Assembly: GCF_014860165.1 (NCBI RefSeq)
Contig: NZ_JACZKG010000046.1
Span: forward strand, 60,908-124,907
From: Devosia sp.
Lineage (GTDB): Bacteria; Pseudomonadota; Alphaproteobacteria; Rhizobiales; Devosiaceae
DNA: 64,000 nucleotides
Direction: 5' to 3'
Shown here: in pieces, positions 44,012-53,020 of the stretch
Layout of the letters: the number at the start of each line of letters is the position of its first letter
Numbering within the stretch: position 1 is the stretch's first letter
The notes under the pieces: generated by a model
Told to the model about the DNA's origin: nothing
The model's database searches: none
Seen by the model: the letters and a program-made list of their open reading frames with translations, nothing else
Translations under genes and position numbers: made by a program

Positions 44012-44336
44012 CCTCGGTGTGAGCTGAAAATGGCCGTGTGTGCGGCAAAAAACAACGAGGGGTTGCGCCCATCAGAACGCGCTATTGAAACAGCTATATT
44101 AGGGGTTCAATGTTGGCAATCCCCATCACATGAGGTGCATAGAATCGCCTGTACTGCGCGAAACCGCGCACCCAAATCCAAATTAAGAAGGTTTTACAAC
44201 GCCTTGAAGTTGCGCCCGTGTGCTCGCGTGTTCCGGTGCTTCGGGTATTCCCCTGTGCTCCGTGATGCTCCCGGGGTTGGAGGGGGCGCGGGGGAGGGTT
44301 GGAACAGCACGAAATCGCGAGAAATAGGAGGGGCCG
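44012..44336. other. intergenic region upstream of hypothetical gene
   Basis: A 325-base gap holding the promoter region of the 43990 gene and the 3' end of the ArdC remnant. A short inverted repeat TTGAA/TTCAA surrounds an AT-rich stretch near 44086-44111. No gene, iteron array or RNA is supported. Confidence 0.35.
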
Positions 44337-44784
44337 CTAGGCCGCCTCCTTGAGCTCTTCACGGTTGACGAGCAGGTACGCGCTCGCTTCGGCTGCCTTG
44401 CTGGCGGCGGTGACGAACGCTTTGTGGTCGTTCTTGAGCACTTCGATCCAGTTTGCGAGGTACTTAGCGTGATCGGCCCTGGGCTCAATGGTGGAGCCGG
44501 TCCTGGCGCTGAGGAACGCAGAGCCAAGCTCGGCAACCAGCTCCTCGAATGCGTAGGCAGCATTGCAGAAGCGCTTTCCGAATTCGCGGTCGCAGCGGCT
44601 TGCGTGGCCGGTCCAGTGCATCAGCTCGTGGAGGGCGACACCGTATTATGCCTCGGTCGGCGTGCTAGTGGAGGTCTCGGTGAAAAGCTCGCGGGGCGGC
44701 AGGACAATCTCGTCGGTTGACCGCTGGTAGAACGCCTGGTCTCCCTCGTGGAGGATGCTTGTCTCGCTTGGGGCGAGCCGCTAA
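44337..44784 (-). pseudogene. C-terminal remnant of ardC-like antirestriction gene
   Basis: The minus-strand frame matches the last part of the ArdC encoded at 62915-63922: HEGDQAFYQRSTDEIVLPP against HGGDRAFYQPAADFIQMPL, then ALHELMHWTGH with the zincin HExxH, FEELVAELGSAFL and PRADHAKYLANWIEVLK. An in-frame TAA interrupts it just before YGVALHELMHWTGH, and the N-terminal half is missing. It is a second, decayed ardC lineage, not a recent copy, because identity to the intact gene is partial. Confidence 0.75.
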
Positions 44785-44809
44785 CTGTCGGTGTGGGGGA
44801 GCGCCGAAG

Positions 44810-45418
44810 ATGTTAATTACGCGCAGCAACTACGAGCGCGTCTATCGCGTGATTAATTCGATCCTTCTGAACGAAGGCGCCAATCCTGCAGTGGCTTGTG
44901 TTTTCTTCGCTGGGTTCGGCTCTTACATCCTGCAGCGGCATTTCGGAATCCACGCGACACCGCGCGGCGGGCTGGCCGCGTATCGGTTCGAGGGTGATGA
45001 CCTAGTGATGTTCGGCGAGATGGTCGATGGCGGATTCACTGGCGACGAGGACAGCTTTCATTGCTGGCTCGAGGCAGACGGCTGGGCAATCGACTTCATG
45101 GCTCCAGCGTTCGCGACGCTCAATCCAAGCAAGGCCATACCGGCTAAGATGTTCCAGCGGCCGCTTTCTGCAATGGCTCGAACGCTGGATGATCTTAAAC
45201 GGCCTGGTGATTTCTTTCTGCGCTCGAGCGACTTTTCCACGGCCAAGCATATGTCTGTGCTCACGACACGCCAGGCATATGAGGACATGGCCGAAATCGC
45301 CGTGCAGTGGTTCCGGAAAGACCCAAAGAAGATGTCGGCGACGATCGCCATCGGCGATCAGAGCAGGCGCGTAAAGCTAGTTCCCCTGGTCGGCGAACCA
45401 CTACGCGGAACTTGGTAA
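44810..45418 (+). CDS. DUF2026 family protein
   Basis: A 202-residue protein matching DUF2026, a family of unknown function in bacteria. Hallmarks are NYERVYRVINSILLNEGANP, VACVFFAGFGSYILQRHFGI and DSFHCWLEADGWAIDFMAP. ATG 44810 follows GGGGGAG and starts exactly at the conserved region; an in-frame upstream start would add a tail antisense to the ardC remnant. The Cys, His and Asp in FHCW...DFMAP resemble a transglutaminase-type catalytic triad, but this is only a pattern-level suggestion. Confidence 0.72.
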   Translation: MLITRSNYERVYRVINSILLNEGANPAVACVFFAGFGSYILQRHFGIHATPRGGLAAYRFEGDDLVMFGEMVDGGFTGDEDSFHCWLEADGWAIDFMAPAFATLNPSKAIPAKMFQRPLSAMARTLDDLKRPGDFFLRSSDFSTAKHMSVLTTRQAYEDMAEIAVQWFRKDPKKMSATIAIGDQSRRVKLVPLVGEPLRGTW

Positions 45419-45648
45419 GGAATCGGTTTCCTGACCGGCAACTTTGGGGTGGATTGCGAACGGTCTGCTTATAGATCAGAAGTCGGGGAAAGCAGACATA
45501 GCCTGGCGGGAAACGCGAGGCCGTTTTTCGCCAGACCGCCTTGCAGGCAGCGAAGGCACGAGCGAACAGTAAGAAGGTCTGTTTTGCTATGTAGATATAA
45601 TCTGTCTAGTAAACCGTGAATAGTTCTCAGCAATATTGTGCCATCCAC

Positions 45649-48600
45649 ATGTCCCTGCCAGATATCGATTTTAGTGATATACGCTTGCATAGCAATCAGG
45701 CCGATGCATTCGAGGAGCTGTGCTGCCAACTCGCCTCGGACGAGGCATCGTCGAATAGAGTGGGGTTCGACCGCAAGGGACGGGGCGGCGATGCTGGCGT
45801 AGAATGCTTCGAGACTCTCGCCGACGGCTCGGAGATCGGCTGGCAGGTCAAGTTCTACTGGGACATCGACTCGATGCTGCGCTCGCTCGGCAAGTCGCTC
45901 GACACCGCGCTAGTCAAGCATCCCAAGATGCGCAAGTTCATCGCTTGCTTCCCCTTCGACCTTGCCGACGCCCGCAAGGACAGCACGACGACCGCGCTCG
46001 AAAAATGGAACGCCTGGCGCGAAGAGCGGATCAAGCAGGCCGGCAACACTGGCCGGGCGATCGAGATTGACCGCTGGGACGCACACGCCCTGCGGAAGCG
46101 GCTGACCAGCAGCAATCCGCGCGCCGCGGGCCGCATCGCCTTCTGGTTTGATCGGCAGCTCTTCACAACTGACTGGTTCGAGGGGAAGTTCGCGCGCGCC
46201 AGGACCGGACTCGGCGAGCGTTATGATCCCGAAGGCCATATCGATCTCCCAATCGGCCGCGCAATCCGCGCCGTCACCGGCGACCCCACCTTCTTTGTTG
46301 AGCTGGGCGAGCTCGGCGATGCGGTTCGTCGCGCTGCGGACGAGGCGTTCCCAATTGTCGGGACGCCGGTTGCAGACGCCTGCGACACCGCCGTCGCGGC
46401 GCTCCATGCCGCCGCCCAGTCCCGCATTGTGCCGGCCGCTTCGCTTTGCGAGGCGGTGCGCGCCGCCGCCGATGGGGCCTTCGCGCTTCATGGCGAGCTG
46501 GATGCCGCCAATGGCGAGCGCGATCCGAGCACGGCGATGGGGGCGATGTCAGACCTGGCGGCGCGGCTTCGCGGCATCCTGGCTGAGCTTCGCATGCCGC
46601 ATTGGGCATTGCTCGACCGGCGGTCGTTGCTCATCCACGGCGCCGCCGGCAGCGGCAAGTCGCACCTCCTCGCCGACGCCTGCGCACATCAGCTGGCGGC
46701 GGGCTGCCCGGCATTGATGATCTTGGGCGGCACCCTCGCCGACGACGAGCCCTGGAGCCAGATCCTCAAAGGGCTCGACCTTCCCCGCCATCTCGAAGTC
46801 AGCCAGTTCCTCGGCGCGCTCAATGCCGCGGGCGAAGCGGCCGGGGTGCGCACCCTGATCGCAATCGACGCGCTCAACGAGAAGAACGGACAGGCGATCT
46901 GGCCCGAGCGGCTGGCGGGCCTGCTTCACGACATCGAGCAATTTCCCTGGATCGCCGTCGTCCTGTCATGCCGCACCACCTATCTCGAGCTGGTGATCCC
47001 CGACACGCTCGACGCCGCGAAACTACCGCAAATCGAGCACCGCGGCTTTTCGGTCGAGGAAGTGCGCGCCTATCTGCGGCAGCGCGGGATGACCTTGCCC
47101 GAGACGCCCCTCCAAGTTGCCGAGTTCCGCACCCCCTTGTTCCTGCGGCTGTATTGCGACGCGCTCGACGTCGAGGGCGAGACGCTGCTGGCACGCGGGC
47201 TGGGCGGCGTCACCGACATCTTCCGCGCCTACACCGACGCGGTGGCGCGCCGCGTGCAACGCCAACTGAAGGTTCCGCCCGGCCGCAGTCCGGCCGTGCA
47301 GGCGCTCGCCGAGCTGACGCGCGAGATGGCCGACACCGGCAGCGCCGACATCCCGCTCGACCGCGCCGAGGCGATCGTCCGCGCGGTCCATCCGGGCCGT
47401 TCGGCACATGAGGATCTGCTCTTCCAGCTCGAGAATGAAGGGATGCTTGCGGTCGATCCGATGTTCACCGCCGCGGGCGGGACCGTCCAGGCGGTACGGT
47501 TCACCTTCGAGCGGATGGGCGACCATGCAGTCGCGGCCGACCTTCTCGCGCGTAGCAGTGGGAGTGGCGCGGCCGACCTCTGCGCGGCCGGAACGCCCTT
47601 GCGCGCAGCGCTCGACGACGACGACAGCTGGATCGTGCCCGGCCTGCTCGAAGCGCTGGCAGTACAGTTGCCCGAGGGTTTCGGGATCGAGCTGCCAGAC
47701 CTCCCCGGCCTGCCGTACGCATCTATGCCCGACCATGCGTTCGTGCAGAGCCTCCAGGCGCGCCGGCTCGACGCGCTCACCGCACGGACCTGGGAATTGG
47801 TCGATGCAGTCGGCGGTAATACCTTGCGCTATAATACGCTGATCGCCCTCGCCACCGAGCCCGGCCACCCTAACAACGTGTGGCATCTCGACGCCGAGCT
47901 TCGCGAGCTGTCGATGGGCGGACGCGATGCGCGCTGGACGATTCACCTCGCCCAATCACCCGATGCAGCGTTTCATCTGATCGACTGGGTCCGCGCGGCC
48001 GACCCTGACGTCATCGCCACCGAACGTGCGGAGCTCACCGCGACGCAGCTCGCCTGGTTCCTCACTGCGACGCACCGGGCGTTGCGCGATAAGGCGACCA
48101 AGGCGCTGGTCGTGCTGTTCGCCGACCGCGCCGCGCTGGCGACGCAGGTTTGGCGGGCCTTCGCCGGGCTCGACGACCTCTACGTCGTCGAGCGGCTCGG
48201 CGCCGCGCTGTTCGGCGCAGCGATGCAGGGGCGCTGGAGCATGGAGGAGCTGCGCTCCGTCGCCGGGATGTTGCACGCAGACCTGTTCGCCGGCGGCAGT
48301 CCCCTCGCCAACAAGCTGCTCCGCGACCATGCCTCGGGCCTGATCGGCTATGCCGCGGCACAGGGCGCGCTGCCGGCGGAATTCGACTTGGCTTCGACCA
48401 GCCCGCCCTTCTCGAGCGCCTGGCCGATCGAGAAAATCTCCGAGGAGCAGATGGAGGCGTTTAAGGTCGCTTACGGCGAGGGTGGCGGGCGCCATCGCGA
48501 CACGATCGTCGCTTCGCTCAAGGACGGTGACTTCGCGCGCTATATCCTCGATTCGGTCGCTCGTCGCTTCAGCCCAGCACCACGCGGCACCGACCCGCTG

Positions 48601-50088
48601 CCCACCGCGAATGATTTGAGGGACCAGTGGCTCGCCGAGTTCACTGCCGGCGCGAGCGAGGCGGAGCTTGCCGCCTACGACACGCTCCAGGCCGCGTTCG
48701 CCGCGATCAAGGGGGAGCGGAACGGGCCGGTCCATGCGGATCGGCGCGACGACCTCCGCGCCGCGAAGCGCGCCTTTCGCGACGCCATCGGTCCCAAACG
48801 GTTTGAGGACTGGCGCGCGCGCGCCGAGAGCTGGCGCGACGAAGGAATGTACCAGGGTTTTGCGGCGCGCGGGCCGGCCGAGTTCAACCTGGCCTGGGCG
48901 CGCCGCTGGGTGACGTGGCGCGCGCACGACCTGGGCTGGTCCGAGGTGCTGCACCAGGAATTCGACCGGCTCATCGGCACCGGCCGCAACAGCCATGAGG
49001 TCGAGCGGATCGGCAAGAAGTACCAATGGCTCGCGACCTATGAACTCGCGGCGCGGATGGAAGACAATCTCGCGGTGCTGCCCGGCGAGGAGGAGGATGG
49101 ACCAAGCGGGTTGCGCGACATCGACCCGTCGATGCTGCGCGAGCGCACCGAAGACGATGGCTGGCGCCGTCCGCGCGAGGCAAGCTTCTGGGCGCCTTAT
49201 GCTCCGACCATCGACGCCGCCACGCCCGGCGAGGCGCTGGCCTGGCTCAATTCTAGCGCGGCGATGCTCGACGGCGCGGAAAATGTCGAGGTCGTCGACC
49301 GGGATGGCCGTCAATGGCTCGTGCTCACCGGGTTTGAGCTATGGGAGGAGGATCGCGACCAGGTTCGCTCGGAATCCTGGCGCAGGATCGGCTGCACGAT
49401 TGTCCGCGCCGCCGACCTCGGGCAGCTGCTCGCCCGCCTCGATGACGTTCACATGACCGGGCATCGCGACATGCCGGTCGGGGGTGCCGACGGCTATCAT
49501 CTGCATCTGGGCGAGCATCCCTGGGCGTGGTCCGACCGAAGCGACCATGGCTGGATCGAGTGGCGGCCCAATGGCGGCGACTGGCAGGCGCCTGCCTTGG
49601 CGGTGCGGCCGCCCACCGCCGAGTATACTGCAGAGAGCACTGGCTACGACTATTCGATCACACAGAACATCACCCTCAACCTGCCCGCGGGCTGGCTGAT
49701 GGACGCGCTTGGCCTGCGCCTCTCCGACGGCCAGTCGATCGAATACCGCAATACGGAAGGCGAAGTAGTGTTCATGGATCCGTCTGTGCACCGCGTCGGA
49801 CGAAGCGCGGCCCTAATCGACCGAGCCGCATTCCTCAACTTGCTCGCGCGCGAGGAGCTGGTTGCGGTATGGGCGGTGGCGGGCGAGAAAAGCGTGTTCG
49901 GCGAACTGCACAGCGATGGTTTTGGCGGCCGCCGCGCCTTCACCCGGTTGTTCCATTCAGACGGCGGCGCCCTTCAGGCGCTTTCCCGGTTCGAGACCTT
50001 CGAAAAGCCTTCCCGTCGCCAGCGCGCGATCCTTCTAGGTGAAGACGCCGAAGGTCTGGCTGACGACGAGAATAATGCCGATCTTTAA
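45649..50088 (+). CDS. Avs-like STAND NTPase with N-terminal Mrr-type nuclease
   Basis: A 1479-residue protein with the layout of antiviral STAND (Avs/AVAST) proteins. The N-terminal 70 residues read FEELCCQLASDEASSNRVGF, then GGDAGVE and WQVKFY: D48 and Q66-x-K68 fit the QxK form of Mrr-type restriction nucleases. The STAND ATPase has Walker A GAAGSGKS at 331-338 and Walker B with D407 in LIAIDALNE. A long helical C-terminal sensor region follows. In Avs proteins a phage protein binds this region and triggers the nuclease. GC content is visibly higher than in neighbouring genes, indicating separate acquisition. ATG 45649 is preferred over GTG 45616; neither has a strong ribosome site. Confidence 0.75.
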   Translation: MSLPDIDFSDIRLHSNQADAFEELCCQLASDEASSNRVGFDRKGRGGDAGVECFETLADGSEIGWQVKFYWDIDSMLRSLGKSLDTALVKHPKMRKFIACFPFDLADARKDSTTTALEKWNAWREERIKQAGNTGRAIEIDRWDAHALRKRLTSSNPRAAGRIAFWFDRQLFTTDWFEGKFARARTGLGERYDPEGHIDLPIGRAIRAVTGDPTFFVELGELGDAVRRAADEAFPIVGTPVADACDTAVAALHAAAQSRIVPAASLCEAVRAAADGAFALHGELDAANGERDPSTAMGAMSDLAARLRGILAELRMPHWALLDRRSLLIHGAAGSGKSHLLADACAHQLAAGCPALMILGGTLADDEPWSQILKGLDLPRHLEVSQFLGALNAAGEAAGVRTLIAIDALNEKNGQAIWPERLAGLLHDIEQFPWIAVVLSCRTTYLELVIPDTLDAAKLPQIEHRGFSVEEVRAYLRQRGMTLPETPLQVAEFRTPLFLRLYCDALDVEGETLLARGLGGVTDIFRAYTDAVARRVQRQLKVPPGRSPAVQALAELTREMADTGSADIPLDRAEAIVRAVHPGRSAHEDLLFQLENEGMLAVDPMFTAAGGTVQAVRFTFERMGDHAVAADLLARSSGSGAADLCAAGTPLRAALDDDDSWIVPGLLEALAVQLPEGFGIELPDLPGLPYASMPDHAFVQSLQARRLDALTARTWELVDAVGGNTLRYNTLIALATEPGHPNNVWHLDAELRELSMGGRDARWTIHLAQSPDAAFHLIDWVRAADPDVIATERAELTATQLAWFLTATHRALRDKATKALVVLFADRAALATQVWRAFAGLDDLYVVERLGAALFGAAMQGRWSMEELRSVAGMLHADLFAGGSPLANKLLRDHASGLIGYAAAQGALPAEFDLASTSPPFSSAWPIEKISEEQMEAFKVAYGEGGGRHRDTIVASLKDGDFARYILDSVARRFSPAPRGTDPLPTANDLRDQWLAEFTAGASEAELAAYDTLQAAFAAIKGERNGPVHADRRDDLRAAKRAFRDAIGPKRFEDWRARAESWRDEGMYQGFAARGPAEFNLAWARRWVTWRAHDLGWSEVLHQEFDRLIGTGRNSHEVERIGKKYQWLATYELAARMEDNLAVLPGEEEDGPSGLRDIDPSMLRERTEDDGWRRPREASFWAPYAPTIDAATPGEALAWLNSSAAMLDGAENVEVVDRDGRQWLVLTGFELWEEDRDQVRSESWRRIGCTIVRAADLGQLLARLDDVHMTGHRDMPVGGADGYHLHLGEHPWAWSDRSDHGWIEWRPNGGDWQAPALAVRPPTAEYTAESTGYDYSITQNITLNLPAGWLMDALGLRLSDGQSIEYRNTEGEVVFMDPSVHRVGRSAALIDRAAFLNLLAREELVAVWAVAGEKSVFGELHSDGFGGRRAFTRLFHSDGGALQALSRFETFEKPSRRQRAILLGEDAEGLADDENNADL

Positions 50089-50295
50089 TGTGACCGCAAC
50101 TTCGCGGCAGGTAACTTAAACAAGCGGAACGGCAGCTTTAGGAAAAGCGCGATGACGGCCTGAACGTCAGAAATGGGTCGGTTGCCGACCGGCGCCTTAG
50201 GGTGGTTGCAGACCGACCTCTTTTAGGCCCGACAGGCGGCATGCGGACCAGCTTGATCGCCCTCTGGCTTATGCGCTAGCGTGGCGGCATCGACC

Positions 50296-50405
50296 GAGTG
50301 GCAACTAGGGTTCCGGACGGCTTTTCCGTTGCTGGACCGAGCGTTGCAGAGACCGCGGGAGTTCTGCGGCTGCACCCAAGGGGTAAAAACCCAGGGGAGG
50401 AGACG
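50296..50405 (+). promoter_or_regulatory. ykkC-family riboswitch (guanidine-I or variant)
   Basis: The leader contains the conserved ykkC blocks in order: CTAGGGTTCCG at about 50305-50315, GCTGGaCCGAG at about 50331-50341, a long stem region, then GGGGTAAAAACCCAGGGGAG at about 50380-50399. These match the class I guanidine aptamer known from Bacillus ykkC. The usual ACGG before the last block reads CCCA here, so the ligand might be guanidine or one of the other ykkC ligands (ppGpp, PRPP, nucleotide diphosphates). It precedes an EamA transporter by 41 bases. Confidence 0.72.
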
Positions 50406-50417
50406 TCGAGATCAACC

Positions 50418-50440
50418 GGCGCATGGTGCGCCCTAGGGGA
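50418..50440 (+). promoter_or_regulatory. hairpin and ribosome site forming the expression platform
   Basis: GGCGCA (50418-50423) pairs with TGCGCC (50427-50432) around TGG, directly before AGGGGA (50435-50440), the ribosome site of the transporter. Its position between aptamer and start suggests translational control. Confidence 0.5.
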
Positions 50441-50445
50441 TCTCA

Positions 50446-51318
50446 ATGACGCTTACCTCACTGTTTCTCGTTGTCCTTGCGGCTTTCATTCACGCCAGCT
50501 GGAACCTGCTTGCCAAACGGGCCGCCTCGGTCGGACCCGTGTTCGTCTTTGCCTACAATTTCGTTGCGTGCCTCGCCTACGCGCCGTGGGTCGCTTATCT
50601 CCTGGTCCAAAGCTCGATCACCTGGACTTGGGAGGGCGCCAGTTTCGTACTTTTCAGCGGCCTCATCCATCTGGCCTATAGCCTGTGCCTTCAGCGCGGC
50701 TATCAGGTCGCCGACTTGTCGGTGGTCTACCCGGTCGCGCGGGGAACTGGGCCCATGCTGTCAACGGTCGGCGCCATTCTCATTCTCGGCGAGGTCCCAA
50801 CGGGCCAAGGTTTGGTTGGCCTTGGGCTGGTCATGGCTGGGATCGGCCTGATCGCCTATCAGGGAGACCTGTCAGCCTTTCGGCGCCCAGGCGGACAGGC
50901 CGGTGTGCGGTGGGGAACGGCGACCGGTGGCCTCATTGCCTCCTACACCGTGGTCGACGCCTATGCCGTCAAGGCACTGGGGATCGCGCCGGTCGTCCTC
51001 GACTGGTTCTCCAATCTCCTGCGCTTCTTCCTGCTTCTGCCCATAGTACTGGCGCATCCGAGCCACGCTCTCGAACGCATGCGTGGCTATTGGTGGATCG
51101 CGATCGGCGTCGGCCTGCTCTCGCCGTTATCTTACATCCTGGTTCTCGCCGCTCTGACCACGGGTGCCCCGCTCAGTATCGTTGCTCCGATGCGAGAGAT
51201 GTCGACGATGGTGGGCGCGCTGATGGGGATGCTGATTTTGCGGGAGACTGTAGGACCATGGCGGCTTGCGGGCTGCGTCATACTGATTGGGGGCGTGATC
51301 CTGCTGTCTGCGGGTTGA
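50446..51318 (+). CDS. EamA/DMT-family transporter under ykkC riboswitch
   Basis: A 290-residue polytopic membrane protein of the drug/metabolite transporter superfamily. Two EamA repeats are visible, each with about five helices; blocks such as ADLSVVYPVARGTGPMLSTV and LVLGLVMAGIGLIAYQG-like segments mark the first repeat, and APMREMSTMVGALMGMLILRE the second. The AGGGGA ribosome site lies six bases before the ATG. With the riboswitch upstream, export of guanidine or a related metabolite is plausible, but the classic guanidine exporters are small SMR proteins, so the substrate is inferred. Confidence 0.88.
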   Translation: MTLTSLFLVVLAAFIHASWNLLAKRAASVGPVFVFAYNFVACLAYAPWVAYLLVQSSITWTWEGASFVLFSGLIHLAYSLCLQRGYQVADLSVVYPVARGTGPMLSTVGAILILGEVPTGQGLVGLGLVMAGIGLIAYQGDLSAFRRPGGQAGVRWGTATGGLIASYTVVDAYAVKALGIAPVVLDWFSNLLRFFLLLPIVLAHPSHALERMRGYWWIAIGVGLLSPLSYILVLAALTTGAPLSIVAPMREMSTMVGALMGMLILRETVGPWRLAGCVILIGGVILLSAG

Positions 51319-51559
51319 TACAAGCATCAGCGTTTTAACCCCGTTGGAAGCTGCTGTCTGGGTCACTGTCGACGGCCAATGGGGGGACATACGACGATAT
51401 GCTCTGCAGGCTCGACAACACCATCGTTGCACTTGGCGGCGAGACCGTGATCCCCCAGAAGCCCTAAGGCAGCTAGGCGTAGGAAAAAGTGCGGCTATCT
51501 GTCGGTCGCCAGCCTGCGCTTGGCTCCATTCTGATACCTCATTTTCCAATCTTGCCAGT

Positions 51560-52558
51560 TCAACGTTCGTAATCTTCGCCGCTGCCCTTGGTCCGGATTT
51601 GCTCCGGCGCCGGCGTTTCCCGGCGCTCCGCTTCCACTTGCTGCAGTTCATGCCGCTTTTCTGGTCCGGGCGGTCGGCCGAACTCACCACGCGATTGCAC
51701 CTGAACGGCTTCGCCGTTCTTGGCCAGCTCGGCGGGAAAATCTGTCCTACTATGGACAACGAGGCTCTTACCGTCTGAAACGGTCACGGCATCGGCCGTG
51801 GCGAAGAAAATCCGCCCAGAGGTCGTCTGACCGGGTTGGGCGGTTTTCGTGTCATAGTCGTGGGGATCTTTCCCCACTCCGCCGATTGCGCGATTGGCGT
51901 CCCGCAGCGCAGCTCGACGGGCAGGGTCGATGCTGTCTTTGATGAGGTCGACCATCGCCCGGCTGTCCGGATCGTTGCTGTGGGCGATCGAAGCGGCAAT
52001 CATGCGCTCTCTGGTGATGCCGCTCATGTCGACTTCATATCCAGCGTGTCGGCCAGCTTCTTTAATGAAAGCTTCCTGTGCCCGACCATTGCCCTCGCGG
52101 AAGGGATGCACGTAGTTGAGCTCTCCGAGGACCCTCCCGGCTTTTTCAGCGAACTGTTCTGTTGTCAGATTGCGTAGGGCGTCTTTGCCCGCCAGCGGCC
52201 TCAACGCCTCGTGCAGACCAAGATCGATTTTGCTGCCATGCAAAAACGCTGATCCGCCTTTTGAGAAATGACCGACCGGATCGACGCGCATCCCATCCAC
52301 CATAGGCGTTTCGTTCCGGGTGTGACCGGCCCACTCATAAACGTCTTGGAAGATATGGCCGTGGATTGCCTTAAGGTGCGCCGCGTCCAGCTTGCCCTTT
52401 GGACCCAGGCTTTCGTTGAGTTCGCGCAGTCGCTTGTCGGTTGCGCGGTATTCTATCGGGCGAAGCTGGCTATGTCGGGTCAGCCCAAATTTGTTGCGCA
52501 AGACGCCCTGACGGTCCTTGTCGGTCGGGTGATCAGGATAGGTGTAGGAGCCATCCAT
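51560..52558 (-). CDS. Fic-domain toxin, VbhT-like
   Basis: A 332-residue Fic protein that would AMPylate target proteins. The Fic core (about residues 30-200) contains the active-site block HPFREGNGRAQEAF at 151-164. The first part of HxFx(D/E)GNGR is intact with H151, but the final arginine of the usual GNGRxxR is E162. An OB-like region (about 235-290) and a basic/acidic tail follow. ATG 52558 is preferred; upstream TTG and GTG codons are also in frame. A VbhA-like antitoxin precedes it by 68 bases. VbhT in Bartonella is a conjugation-plasmid Fic toxin moved through a T4SS. Confidence 0.85.
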   Translation of the reverse strand: MDGSYTYPDHPTDKDRQGVLRNKFGLTRHSQLRPIEYRATDKRLRELNESLGPKGKLDAAHLKAIHGHIFQDVYEWAGHTRNETPMVDGMRVDPVGHFSKGGSAFLHGSKIDLGLHEALRPLAGKDALRNLTTEQFAEKAGRVLGELNYVHPFREGNGRAQEAFIKEAGRHAGYEVDMSGITRERMIAASIAHSNDPDSRAMVDLIKDSIDPARRAALRDANRAIGGVGKDPHDYDTKTAQPGQTTSGRIFFATADAVTVSDGKSLVVHSRTDFPAELAKNGEAVQVQSRGEFGRPPGPEKRHELQQVEAERRETPAPEQIRTKGSGEDYER

Positions 52559-52626
52559 ATTGTCCACATTGCCTCGCAAAAAACTCGCGCGGGCAGCTGC
52601 GCGGACAATATCGGGGGAGGGGAGAA

Positions 52627-52896
52627 CTAGCGACGTTCCGTCTGCGCCTCGGCGGCATCGGCAGATTTAAAGGCTGCAATTTGATCAGCGATCAAGGCGT
52701 CAATGGCAGCACTGCATTCCTCGCTCGTGAGGTCGCCAACGACATATGCCTCGTTGATGGCTTCCAACTGGGCATCGTGCACGTAGCCTTGGCGAGCATT
52801 GGATGCGCGGGCCTGATCTACTATGCTGCGGCGCTGTGCAACAGCGGCAGTTGAACGGTCGGGACGGGGTGCAGCAACCTCTGCGCGAAGAGCCAT
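52627..52896 (-). CDS. VbhA-like antitoxin of the Fic toxin
   Basis: An 89-residue protein whose middle part (VDQARASNARQGYVHDAQLEAINEAYVVGDLT, cited as ARASNARQGYVHD and EAYVVGDLT) follows the VbhA pattern. The Fic-inhibiting motif of VbhA is (S/T)xxxE(G/N); here it reads SNARQG, with Q in place of the blocking glutamate. ATG 52896 is chosen because GGAG lies nine bases upstream. It is encoded directly ahead of the Fic toxin on the same strand. Identification by motif and gene order. Confidence 0.72.
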   Translation of the reverse strand: MALRAEVAAPRPDRSTAAVAQRRSIVDQARASNARQGYVHDAQLEAINEAYVVGDLTSEECSAAIDALIADQIAAFKSADAAEAQTERR

Positions 52897-52977
52897 CTTC
52901 TCAATCTCCAATGGAGAAAAACGCTATCAGAACCAGCGTCAAAAGGCAATAAAACGGGCGTTCAGGCCTCCTTCGGA

Positions 52978-53015
52978 GGGGGCGAAATCGATCCGCAGGT
53001 ACCTTATTCGCCCCC
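52978..53015 (-). terminator. inverted repeat after the methylase gene
   Basis: GGGGGCGAA (52978-52986) and TTCGCCCCC (53007-53015) are perfect complements, located just past the methylase stop. A second hairpin CCTCC-TTC-GGAGG overlaps at 52967-52979. They probably end the methylase transcript before the Fic module. Confidence 0.5.
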
Positions 53016-53020
53016 ATCAG

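Noticed and set aside
46602..47411. A 269-codon plus-strand frame inside the Avs-like gene.
   Set aside because: It is a high-GC shadow frame, extremely rich in Arg, overlapping conserved STAND motifs in the other frame.
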